From assembly GCF_004000885.1 (NCBI RefSeq), contig NZ_BIMC01000002.1:186001-250000 (forward strand): DNA of 64,000 nt. Direction: 5' to 3'. This document shows, in pieces, positions 50,935 to 59,168 of this stretch. The stretch comes from Paenibacillus glucanolyticus NBRC 15330. GTDB taxonomy: Bacteria > Bacillota > Bacilli > Paenibacillales > Paenibacillaceae. Within the stretch, counting starts at the first letter, position 1. Each line of letters starts with the position of its first letter. Under the pieces are notes generated by a model. It searched no databases. It worked only from the letters and a program-made list of their open reading frames with translations, and was not told where the DNA came from. A program made the position numbers and the translations under genes.

Positions 50935-51207
50935 TGCATAAACCAATCATAAAGCAGGCTGCGAGGGGAGGCTTGGCGGGAGCAGGTGTTCAGACGTTAC
51001 CCGCAGCCCCGCCCCATAGCTTCAATTTTCCGATATTGGCCAATTTCAAAGTTTTCTCTCAAAAGTAAAGTGTTCAAGACAGGAATTCCCGAGCTAGAGT
51101 AAAGGTCAGACGAAGCCTGGAGGCTTCTCGCAGGACAAATAGACGACAATTACGATCGGGGCTGTCCGCATAACAAGAGCTGGGGCAGCATAAGGAGGAC
51201 GTTGTTC

Positions 51208-52581
51208 ATGACCAAGCAAGCACAAGCCATCCGGAAGGGCTGGCAATGGTTTACGGAAAGCCGGTACGGCATGTTTATTCATTTCGGACCTTATGCCCAA
51301 TATGGGCGAGGAGAGCAGGTTCTGTTCCGGGAGCATTTGGACCAGGCGGAATACGCAAGGGAAGCCTGCGAGTGGAATCCGGAATTTTTTGACGCCGAGC
51401 TGTGGGCGTACACGGCACGCAAGGCGGGTATGAAATATGCCTGCTTGACGACTCGTCACCATGACGGATACTGCTTGTGGGACACGGAGACGACGGATTA
51501 TTCGAGCGCGAAGCAGGCGCCGGGCAGGGATCTGGTCCGCGAATTCACCGATGCATTCCGTGCCCAGGGACTTCGGGTCGGCTTGTATTATTCCTGGATC
51601 GATTGGCGCATCCCGGCTTACTTCGACGGACCTGAGAAGGATCCGGAGGGCTGGGAAACGATGAAGCGGTATTTGCATGCCCAGGTAGAGGAGCTGGTCA
51701 CGAAATACGGGCGCATCGATCATTTCTTTTTTGACGGGGTCTGGCCGCGAACGGCGGAGGACCTTGAGAGCATCAAGCTGGTCGAGCGGATGAAGTCGAT
51801 TCAGCCGGATATTCTGGTCAACAACCGCCTCGGTCTGTCCGAGGAGGAGAAGCTGCATGCGGACGGTGGCGGCGGATCGGGTGATTCGGAGGTGCTAGGC
51901 GACTTCGGCTCCCCGGAGCATGTCATCGTCCCGGATCAGAAGCGTCTGTGGGAATCCAACCAGGTGACAACGTGGCGGCTGTGGGGTTACACGAACGGCG
52001 AACGATGGCGTCCTGCCGATGTCCTGCTCGACATGCTGTGCGAATGCGCGGAGAAAGGCGGAGCTGCTGGAGGGAATTTGCTGCTTAATGTTGGGCCGCA
52101 GCCTGACGGGCAGCTTCCTCCGGCATTCGTGGAGCGGGCGCTGAAGATCGGCGAATGGCTGGATGTTCACGGGGAGGCCATCTACGGCTCCGACGGCGGG
52201 AACCTTACAGAGTTCATTTCCTACGGGCGGCAGACGCTGAAAGGCAACCAGCTGTTTCTCATTATTCGTTTCTGGGACGGCCGTCCGATGCTGAGGCTGG
52301 CGGATTTGGTGACACCGGTATCCCGGGTTACGCTGCTGACGACGGGACAGGAGTTGTCGTTCCGGCAGGAGGACGATGTGCTGTATATCGAAGGGCTGCC
52401 GCGGGAACGTCCGACCGAGTTGTTCCCGGTTATCCGTATCGAATGCGAGAGCCGGCCGCAGACCAATCAATGGGGCTTGGAGCGCCTCTGGACCGGCGAT
52501 CCTTCCCGAATCGCCGACTGGGCCAGGACGCGAGGGACATCCGTTTATGTCGATGGTCAGCCTAGAGCGAGAAAGGAGTAG
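51208..52581 (+). CDS. Alpha-L-fucosidase family protein (GH29)
   Basis: 457-residue retaining fucosidase without a signal peptide, so it acts on imported sugars. The N-terminal WFTESRYGMFIHFGPYAQYG and the barrel motif KYACLTTRHHDGYCLW are GH29 hallmarks; the nucleophile is the Asp in DHFFFDGVWP (D176). The GGNLLLNVGPQPDG segment and a short C-terminal sandwich follow. It acts by removing terminal L-fucose from oligosaccharides. ATG 51208 is chosen because AAGGAGG lies 9 bases upstream; TTG 51202 is too close. It is 3 bases from the next gene, forming a two-gene operon. Confidence 0.92.
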   Translation: MTKQAQAIRKGWQWFTESRYGMFIHFGPYAQYGRGEQVLFREHLDQAEYAREACEWNPEFFDAELWAYTARKAGMKYACLTTRHHDGYCLWDTETTDYSSAKQAPGRDLVREFTDAFRAQGLRVGLYYSWIDWRIPAYFDGPEKDPEGWETMKRYLHAQVEELVTKYGRIDHFFFDGVWPRTAEDLESIKLVERMKSIQPDILVNNRLGLSEEEKLHADGGGGSGDSEVLGDFGSPEHVIVPDQKRLWESNQVTTWRLWGYTNGERWRPADVLLDMLCECAEKGGAAGGNLLLNVGPQPDGQLPPAFVERALKIGEWLDVHGEAIYGSDGGNLTEFISYGRQTLKGNQLFLIIRFWDGRPMLRLADLVTPVSRVTLLTTGQELSFRQEDDVLYIEGLPRERPTELFPVIRIECESRPQTNQWGLERLWTGDPSRIADWARTRGTSVYVDGQPRARKE

Positions 52582-52584
52582 TCC

Positions 52585-55500
52585 ATGAGAACGCTGGTAT
52601 TTTACGATGAACATTTTCCTTATGAAGGCGAGCGCCCGTCCGAGAAGGCGCTGGAACCATTGCGAGGATGGGGGGAGGTTGCTGATGCTGCGGCTGTAGG
52701 AGAGCGGCTGGCGGAAGGCGGCTGGGACGTGCTCCTGCATCTGCATGGACCGTACTTTCCGAAAGCGGCATGGACGACCATCGAGGCATATCTGAAGACC
52801 GGTGGAGGTTTAGTGCATGCGGGTGGTGTGCCTTTCCGCAGACCTGTTCGAGAGCTGGACGGAGCCTGGCATATCGAACGCGAACAGTTGGCTTATCATC
52901 AGCGAATGGATATCCACGATGTGCTGAAGGTCGATGTGTCGCGCGTCCAGGGGCTGAAGACCTCCGCCGAGTATCCAATCCTGCAGGGGCGCGGGGATCT
53001 GTTCGGCATCGAGCCGACCTGGGGCTTGACGCTGCATCCGACCAAAGCAAGTGATATTCCGTCCGAGATGGGGGCAGGCGGTCCGATGGACGCCGTTATC
53101 TCACCGCTGCTGACAGGTGTGGATCGAGATCAGCGCGAGCGGTCTGCTCCGATTGTCATGTTAGAGCAGCATAAAGGTGATTTCGCAGGCGGGCGCTGGA
53201 TTCTGATCAACCAGCAGCTGCGGGCTTCGTTCTGGGAGACGGAAGGGCTTGACGTTCTGAAAGATTTGGCCGAATACGCTGGAATGGGCGTTACGGAGCT
53301 GTGGCTGAAGCCGAATTATGCTTCCTACGAGCCGGGCGAGGAGATGCGATTGACGGTTCAGCTTCAGGCTCTGTCCAGAACGTCCGTCCCGGCATCACGC
53401 TGGCATTTTGCGGTTTGCGTCATGAAGAAAGACAACGGAGAGATTGTCTGGACCGGGCACGCGAGGTCGGAAGCCGGTATGGAGCAGCGGGATCTGCAGC
53501 AGCTTCACTTGTCTGTGCCGGTAAGGCTGGAAGCGGGCCTGTACCGGATCGTGTGCGAAGCCGAGTCCGAGTCCGGGGAGCGTCGCTGCCTGACCCAAGC
53601 GGTCTGGGGTGTTGACCGTCCTCTGCTGCAAGCTGGGGAAAGGCTGGAATGCGGGCGCGATTACTTCCGCCGCGGAGGCCGATCTGTTCCGATCGTTGGG
53701 ATGACATATATGACCTCCGACGTCGCGCGGAAATTTCTCCATCTGCCAAACGTTCAGCGGTGGGATGCGGATATGGCGGAGATGAAGAGGGCAGGGATCA
53801 ATCTGATCCGGACAGGCATTTGGACAGGATACCGAATGATCATGTTTGCCGACGGCCATGCGACTGAGGACGTGATGCGGGCGATCGATGCCTTTATTCT
53901 GACCGCCAAGCGACATGAGCTGGAAGTGACATTTACCTTCTTCTCCTTCGCTCCAGAGGCTTGGGAAGGCGTGAATCCGTATCTGGATCCGCGATCGGTG
54001 GAAGCACAGAAACGCTTCATTGCTTCTATCGTAGGGCGTCACAGGGGAACGACCAACGTGCATTGGGACTTGATCAATGAGCCTTCGCTGTTCGATCCGA
54101 AGCGGATCTTCGAGGGGCCGGTATCGATAGGGGACCGGTTCGAACGACAAGCCTGGTCCGAGTGGCTGCGGCAGCGCCATGGGAATGATCTCTCGCTGCT
54201 TCAGGAGCGCTGGAACATGACGCCGGGTGAACTACCGTCATTCGACTCCGCACCGACGCCGAGTCCTGACGATAAGCTGTTCAACAGCGTGCTGCAGCCG
54301 AAGAAGTGGGGGCCGTGGCTTGACTTCACGCTGTTTACCATGGATATGCACAACCGGTGGGCATCTGAGCTCATCGGCACTATTCGCCGCTCCGATCCCC
54401 GTCAGCTGGTGACGGTCGGGCAGGATGAAGGCATCTGCTCCCAGCGCCCGTCGCCGTCGTTCTACGGCCCTGTCGTTGATTACACTACGGTCCACTCCTG
54501 GTGGCAGAACGATCACCTGGCGTGGGACGGCATCTTTACCAAGACGCCGGACAAGCCAAATCTGGTCCAGGAGACCGGCATCATGCACGTGCAGCGTCCG
54601 GACGGCGTCGCCAAGCGGACGGAGGAGGAGCTGCACAGCATCCTGGAACGCAAGTATGCCTATGCGTTTTCGACCGGAGGCGCGGGGGCCGTGCAGTGGA
54701 TATGGAATATTAATTACTTCATGGATAACGCCAATGAATCCAATATCGGGGCGCTTCGGGCGGATGGAACGCAGAAGCCCGAGGCCGATGTGTCCTATGA
54801 CTTCGGCAGCTTCATGAAGGAAGCATCCGTCCTGTTTGACGATGAGCGGCAGCTTGAAGATATCGTCGTCGTTTACCCGTACTCGAATGATTTTTCCAGC
54901 AGGAAGCTGGCATACGAAGCGACAACGAGGGCCATGCGCACGCTAACGTTCGGGATGAATGTCCATCCACGCGGTATCGGCGAATACCAGTTGGAAGACC
55001 TGAAGCGCTATTCGGCCAAGCTCATCATCGTGCCAAGCGCGCACAACTTCGACGATGAAGCGTTTGCCATGCTCCTTGAGCTGGCAAGGGAGGGCAGTAC
55101 CGTCCTGTGGACCGGACCGCTGCGCACCGATGCTTATTGGGGGGAGGCACTGCATCGCCTGCAGGCAGAGATCGGCGAGACCGTCCAGGCCAACGTACTT
55201 CGGGAAGAAATGCTGGAGCTGGCGGGCGAGCGGTTTGCCGTTTCATATGGTGAGCGGAAGATCAATGTACTGGCAGTGGATCGTCCGCTGGGTCGGTTGG
55301 ATGGAGCGCTGGAGCTCTTCACGGTAACCTTGGGCAAGGGACGATTAATCTGGTGTCCGCTCCCGGTTGAAATGAATGAGCGCTGGGAACCGATCCAGGC
55401 TCTGTATGCGGAAGCCCTTCGCTCCGCGGCCATTTTGCCCGAGCTGGAATGGCTGAAGGGGGGCGAACTCCCGGGGATATATGGCCGCAAGCTGGCATTC

Positions 55501-55707
55501 GGACAAGGAAGCCTCTATGTCTTTGTCTCCGAGCACGCGGCAAGCGCAGAAATCGAAGTAAGAGACCCGGTTTCCGGGACGGGTTACGCCTTCGTGTTGG
55601 AACGGGAGCGAACGGTCATGTTCATGACCGATGCGGAGGGACAGGTGCGAACGGTATACCGGCCGGAGGAGGTTCATATTTGGCAGAGCCCATCGTCCAG
55701 ACCTTGA
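52585..55707 (+). CDS. Large clan GH-A glycosidase with amidotransferase-like domains
   Basis: 1040 residues, cytoplasmic. Residues 1-230: a class I amidotransferase-like Rossmann domain (GWDVLLHLHGPYFPKAAWTT, TGGGLVHAGGVPF) without an obvious catalytic Cys. About 235-335: beta sandwich. About 350-700: (beta/alpha)8 barrel with acid/base Glu in WDLINEPS (E499) and nucleophile Glu in LVQETGIM (E663). About 740-890: a second Rossmann domain like the trimerisation domain of GH42 beta-galactosidases; a short C-terminal sandwich. The family is not certain (GH42- or GH5-like; galactosidase is plausible). RBS AAAGGAG, 3 bases after the GH29 gene, so the two degrade the same imported glycan. Confidence 0.85.
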   Translation: MRTLVFYDEHFPYEGERPSEKALEPLRGWGEVADAAAVGERLAEGGWDVLLHLHGPYFPKAAWTTIEAYLKTGGGLVHAGGVPFRRPVRELDGAWHIEREQLAYHQRMDIHDVLKVDVSRVQGLKTSAEYPILQGRGDLFGIEPTWGLTLHPTKASDIPSEMGAGGPMDAVISPLLTGVDRDQRERSAPIVMLEQHKGDFAGGRWILINQQLRASFWETEGLDVLKDLAEYAGMGVTELWLKPNYASYEPGEEMRLTVQLQALSRTSVPASRWHFAVCVMKKDNGEIVWTGHARSEAGMEQRDLQQLHLSVPVRLEAGLYRIVCEAESESGERRCLTQAVWGVDRPLLQAGERLECGRDYFRRGGRSVPIVGMTYMTSDVARKFLHLPNVQRWDADMAEMKRAGINLIRTGIWTGYRMIMFADGHATEDVMRAIDAFILTAKRHELEVTFTFFSFAPEAWEGVNPYLDPRSVEAQKRFIASIVGRHRGTTNVHWDLINEPSLFDPKRIFEGPVSIGDRFERQAWSEWLRQRHGNDLSLLQERWNMTPGELPSFDSAPTPSPDDKLFNSVLQPKKWGPWLDFTLFTMDMHNRWASELIGTIRRSDPRQLVTVGQDEGICSQRPSPSFYGPVVDYTTVHSWWQNDHLAWDGIFTKTPDKPNLVQETGIMHVQRPDGVAKRTEEELHSILERKYAYAFSTGGAGAVQWIWNINYFMDNANESNIGALRADGTQKPEADVSYDFGSFMKEASVLFDDERQLEDIVVVYPYSNDFSSRKLAYEATTRAMRTLTFGMNVHPRGIGEYQLEDLKRYSAKLIIVPSAHNFDDEAFAMLLELAREGSTVLWTGPLRTDAYWGEALHRLQAEIGETVQANVLREEMLELAGERFAVSYGERKINVLAVDRPLGRLDGALELFTVTLGKGRLIWCPLPVEMNERWEPIQALYAEALRSAAILPELEWLKGGELPGIYGRKLAFGQGSLYVFVSEHAASAEIEVRDPVSGTGYAFVLERERTVMFMTDAEGQVRTVYRPEEVHIWQSPSSRP

Positions 55708-55803
55708 GTCGTACGCCCTTCCTCAACAGGCAGGAAGAGGGCTCGATGGAATTCGACTTAGGTACTGCGCGGTGATGCAGCTTTACTGAAGGACACGTTG
55801 AGG

Positions 55804-55848
55804 GAGGTTTTCTCGGCTGATGAATCAGATCGAGAAGCCTCTTTTTTC
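55804..55848 (+). terminator. Terminator of the glycosidase operon
   Basis: GAGGTTTTCTCG / CGAGAAGCCTC stem with a 15-base loop and TTTTTT. An open frame 55820-56053 overlaps this hairpin and is not considered a gene. Nothing else in the 390-base gap. Confidence 0.82.
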
Positions 55849-56097
55849 GTATCGGGGAACATATCATAGGGCAACCCCCACTGTGGTTTTAAGGTGTCGG
55901 TGGAAGGGAAATCGGTCAGCTGAAGTGCTGAACGATCACAAAAAGGATTTCCGGAACCCATGGAGAATACGCTTATACGGGCGGTTCCATGCTCATATCG
56001 AAGGAAAATTCGGGTTTATTAGACGGAATCGAGTGTTGTTATCTGCATCGTAAATTGCTGAGCGGTCGATATCAAGAATAAGCGAGGAGTGATATGA

Positions 56098-56565
56098 ATG
56101 AACGAACAATTCCTTCAATTATACGACTATAACGTTTGGGCGAATGATAGAGTATTGGAACATCTTCAATCATTGCCGGACGACGTGTTCTTTCAAGAAG
56201 TGAATGTAGGCTTCAAATCCATTGCGGAAGTTGTCGGCCATCTTGCAGCCGCGGATGAAGTTTGGTTTGCCCGGATCAAGGAAGAAGTTTCTCCTGCCCT
56301 AGTCTCGAAATCATTTGCTAGCATTGAGGCAGCTCGTCATTATATGAGCCAGACCCAGACACAGAACCGCGAATACTTGGCATCGGTTCACGATATGGGA
56401 AAGCACGTGACGTATAACAAGCATCAGAATTCGATTTCGGAGATTGTTCAACAGGTCGTAAACCATGGAACCTACCATAGAGGCAATATCACCACGATTC
56501 TTCGGCATTTGGGACACAAGGGGATATTAACGGATTACATTGCCTTTTTATGGGCGAGGGCGTAA
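56098..56565 (+). CDS. DinB family protein
   Basis: 155 residues starting MNEQFLQLYDYNVWANDRVL, the typical DinB YNxWAN motif. Metal ligands in VVGHLAAADEVWFAR and HGTYHRGNITT. Closer to the classical DinB/YjoA group than the two other members in the window. RBS AGCGAGGAG. Monocistronic. The metal-dependent function is not known. Confidence 0.9.
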   Translation: MNEQFLQLYDYNVWANDRVLEHLQSLPDDVFFQEVNVGFKSIAEVVGHLAAADEVWFARIKEEVSPALVSKSFASIEAARHYMSQTQTQNREYLASVHDMGKHVTYNKHQNSISEIVQQVVNHGTYHRGNITTILRHLGHKGILTDYIAFLWARA

Positions 56566-56695
56566 TTCCATTATTGCAGTCTAAATAAAGGGACTCCCTG
56601 TTACATGACAGACTTTTATGTGGCTGGCGTTCAAGCAGGACCTGAATGTTATGTTAATATAGTTGAAGTATGATGGAATTGAAAGGATGGTTAAC

Positions 56696-57118
56696 ATGAT
56701 TCAATCGATTGTCCATATCGCATTGGTCGTGAAGGATTATGATGAGGCCATAGCCTTTTACACCGGAAAGCTGAACTTTACCTTGGTTGAAGATACCTAT
56801 CAGCCTGAACAAGACAAACGCTGGGTGGTCGTAGCTCCTCCTGGGTCAGTTGGCACTACGATATTGCTTGCCAAAGCGTCCAAGCCTGAACAAGAGTCTT
56901 TTATCGGAAATCAGTCTGGAGGCAGAGTATTCCTGTTCTTGAATACGGATGATTTTTGGAGAGATTATCATGAAATGGTATCGAGAGGTATCGAGTTTGT
57001 GAGAGAACCCAAAGAGCAGGATTACGGCATGGTGGCTGTGTTCAAGGATTTATACGGGAATATGTGGGATTTGCTGGAGCTGAGAGAGAATCATCCATTG
57101 ATGAAACGGATGAAGTAA
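56696..57118 (+). CDS. VOC family (glyoxalase-like) protein
   Basis: 140 residues, two beta-alpha-beta3 units: VHIALVVKDYDEAIAFYTGK at the start, WVVVAPPGSVGTTILLAKAS, then FLNTDDFWRDYHEMVSRGIE and a metal-ligand-like C-terminal FKDLYGNMWDLLELRE. Members include glyoxalases, dioxygenases and fosfomycin/bleomycin resistance proteins; the substrate cannot be set. ATG 56696 is selected because GAAAGGATGG precedes it; the frame opens 11 codons earlier. It may be co-transcribed with the PIG-L gene. Confidence 0.87.
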   Translation: MIQSIVHIALVVKDYDEAIAFYTGKLNFTLVEDTYQPEQDKRWVVVAPPGSVGTTILLAKASKPEQESFIGNQSGGRVFLFLNTDDFWRDYHEMVSRGIEFVREPKEQDYGMVAVFKDLYGNMWDLLELRENHPLMKRMK

Positions 57119-57171
57119 GCCAAAATACATAGATTGTATGTCTAAGAAACGTACAGGAGGGGACTCACAGC

Positions 57172-58011
57172 ATGTCCAACATTCTGAATGTGATTGTCAT
57201 TGCAGCTCACCCGGATGAGCCTGAAATTTACGCGGGGGCCATTTCGGCTTTATATGCAGAAATGGGCCACAGGGTGAAGTTTGTTACGTTAACGGATGGA
57301 TGCTGCGGTCATCATGAGATGTGCGGAGAAGAACTAATCGCTCGCCGCAAACAAGAAGCGGATGAAGCGGCGAAGCATCTTGGCGTCTTGGAATATGTCG
57401 TACTGCCCATTCCGGATGGGGAGTTGATGCCGACACCGGAAGTACGCAAGGAAGTGATTCGTCAAATGCGGGGCTGGGAGGCGGATATCGTCATTACCTT
57501 CCATCCGGATGGGCCGGGTCATGTGGACAACCGAAACGCAGGGAAAATCGTACGGGATGCGGCAGATTTTGTGGCAAAGGTGCCCAATGCGGTACCGGAA
57601 GTGCCGTCCTTGAAGAAATCCCCGATATTCTTGCTGATGCCGGACTATGCGGCAAGGGCAGCCTATTCACCGGATATCGTCATTGATGCGGGAAGCGTGA
57701 TCGAGAAGAAATTGCGGGCCTGTGACGCGCATGCTTCCCAATTCTATGAATTTGCGCCATGGCAAGGCGATTTCTTGCATGAAGTACCGGATACCTGGGA
57801 AGAGAAGCGGGCGTTTATTCTGAAGTATTGGGATCGTTTCCTGCGTGTGTCTGATGAACTGCTGCCAACGCTTGCGAAGCAATACGGTCAAGATTACGCT
57901 GCAACCGTTCAATATGCAGAGCCGTTCGAAATTGCGGATTATGGCAGAAGACCGGATGAAGATGAAATGAAGACCTTGTTTCCTACATTAACAACGAGTG
58001 CACGCATGTGA
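57172..58011 (+). CDS. PIG-L family deacetylase (LmbE-like)
   Basis: 279 residues. Zinc-site motif AAHPDEPE near the N-terminus (His, Asp in AHPDE), VKFVTLTDGCCGHH, DIVITFHPDGPGHVDNRNAG with the third ligand His and the VRDAADF region. PIG-L enzymes remove acetyl from N-acetylglucosamine-containing substrates such as the BshB precursor of bacillithiol. The insertion at GCCGHHEMCGEE differs from BshB, so a different substrate is possible. RBS AGGAGGGG. A terminator follows. 53-base gap to the VOC gene. Confidence 0.9.
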   Translation: MSNILNVIVIAAHPDEPEIYAGAISALYAEMGHRVKFVTLTDGCCGHHEMCGEELIARRKQEADEAAKHLGVLEYVVLPIPDGELMPTPEVRKEVIRQMRGWEADIVITFHPDGPGHVDNRNAGKIVRDAADFVAKVPNAVPEVPSLKKSPIFLLMPDYAARAAYSPDIVIDAGSVIEKKLRACDAHASQFYEFAPWQGDFLHEVPDTWEEKRAFILKYWDRFLRVSDELLPTLAKQYGQDYAATVQYAEPFEIADYGRRPDEDEMKTLFPTLTTSARM

Positions 58012-58036
58012 TCTAATTCAAGATAGGCAGGAATAC

Positions 58037-58076
58037 AAAAAGCGGATTCCTCTCAATGGAAATCCGCTTTCTTTTA
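58037..58076. terminator. Bidirectional terminator
   Basis: AAAAGCGGATTCC / GGAAATCCGCTTTCTTTT with a TCTCAAT loop. It separates the PIG-L gene from the convergent lipase gene. Confidence 0.9.
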
Positions 58077-58114
58077 TGATCGAGCAATCCAACATATGCA
58101 TTTGGCCATCTCTA

Positions 58115-58921
58115 CTAGACTTTTTCTATAGGTGTTTCTACAGCAGGACAAAACCCGGGGTTCGTCGAACATAAGAGCTCGGCAAATTGCGGTTGGAGTT
58201 TGGTTAGTTCAGCAAAATAACTTCCAATTACATGATTGGCGCTAACCGAACCATTCTGGAAGTTGAGCGGGTTGTGGGTGTGGACATGACTGTAATAATA
58301 TTTTTTTTCCCGTTTTGGCACCTTGTAGATATGCGGCGGTGCATGTGTCACAACGTCGAACAGGTTGGCGATGCGGAAGCTGCTCCGAACGTACTTCGCA
58401 TAGGCCATAGCAAAATCGGGATCGCCTACACGGGGTGACCCATATGTAAACACATAGGGGGTAGTGTGGTCCGTGTTGGCGGCAATATCTACAGCACACA
58501 GCGTCGCAAGTGCTCCGCCAAGACTGTGGCCTGTGATATACAAGGTCTTGTCATGAGGCAGCCTGTTAAGCGCGGACATAATCTGGCCTCGGGTGGAGGC
58601 GTAGATGTTGGTGAAGCCGCGATGCGTGAGAGAGGGCTCTTTAATATATTTGAAGTTTTTTTGGGAAGCGATGGCATCTGAGATCCAATCTGTTGTGGAG
58701 AGAGTCCCCCGAAAGGCAATAATAATCTCATCCGGAGATTCAAGGATAAACCCGAAGCGTTCCGCCACGCCGATTAAGGAGTTCGCTTCAATGGTGTCGT
58801 GGAGCGAGTAACGCAGCGGCAGGACAAATGAGCCATCCGTATTGGTGAATTGTGTATAGGTCTGTCCACAGATGGCTGCCAGGAAAATGGCCCACTGTTC
58901 TTGTTCCATGCTTGTACCCAT
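58115..58921 (-). CDS. Class 3 lipase family protein
   Basis: 268 residues, alpha/beta hydrolase of the fungal-type (class 3) lipase family. FILESPDEIIIAFRGTLSTT carries the strand before the lid; the nucleophile is in LYITGHSLGGALATLCAVDI (Ser in GHSLG), the acid near FTYGSPRVGDPDF, the His near PNHVIGSY-like SANHVIGS. No signal peptide, so it is probably intracellular or released by another route. RBS AAGGGCGGG; ATG at 58921. Acts on lipids or esters. Monocistronic. Confidence 0.92.
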   Translation of the reverse strand: MGTSMEQEQWAIFLAAICGQTYTQFTNTDGSFVLPLRYSLHDTIEANSLIGVAERFGFILESPDEIIIAFRGTLSTTDWISDAIASQKNFKYIKEPSLTHRGFTNIYASTRGQIMSALNRLPHDKTLYITGHSLGGALATLCAVDIAANTDHTTPYVFTYGSPRVGDPDFAMAYAKYVRSSFRIANLFDVVTHAPPHIYKVPKREKKYYYSHVHTHNPLNFQNGSVSANHVIGSYFAELTKLQPQFAELLCSTNPGFCPAVETPIEKV

Positions 58922-58981
58922 GCATATCCCGCCCTTCTGTTCTCCTACACTATATTAGGGAGCGGAGGGAATGGTGCCTAG

Positions 58982-59167
58982 ATGCTCCAAAATGGCGAGT
59001 TACACCTCGATCCAAAGGGAATTTGCCGGATTTATTACTCAGAAGGTTTTGGAACAGGCAACTTATATGGTACGATTCAAGAGACATTCATAGGACGACC
59101 GATGTATAAGCATATGTGCGCCTTCAGATTGTACTTAATGATCACTAGAGAGAGCAGGGTTATATAG
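58982..59167 (+). CDS. Possible 61-residue ORF of unknown function
   Basis: MLQNGELHLDPKGICRIYYS opens this frame, which ends 1 base before the methyltransferase gene. GGAGGG lies 12 bases upstream of the ATG, a little far. No family recognised. It could be real, or part of the 5' leader of the next gene. Confidence 0.25.
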   Translation: MLQNGELHLDPKGICRIYYSEGFGTGNLYGTIQETFIGRPMYKHMCAFRLYLMITRESRVI

Positions 59168-59168
59168 A

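Noticed and set aside
55820..56053. 77-codon ORF after the glycosidase operon
   Set aside because: It overlaps the operon terminator; Arg-rich translation with no family resemblance.
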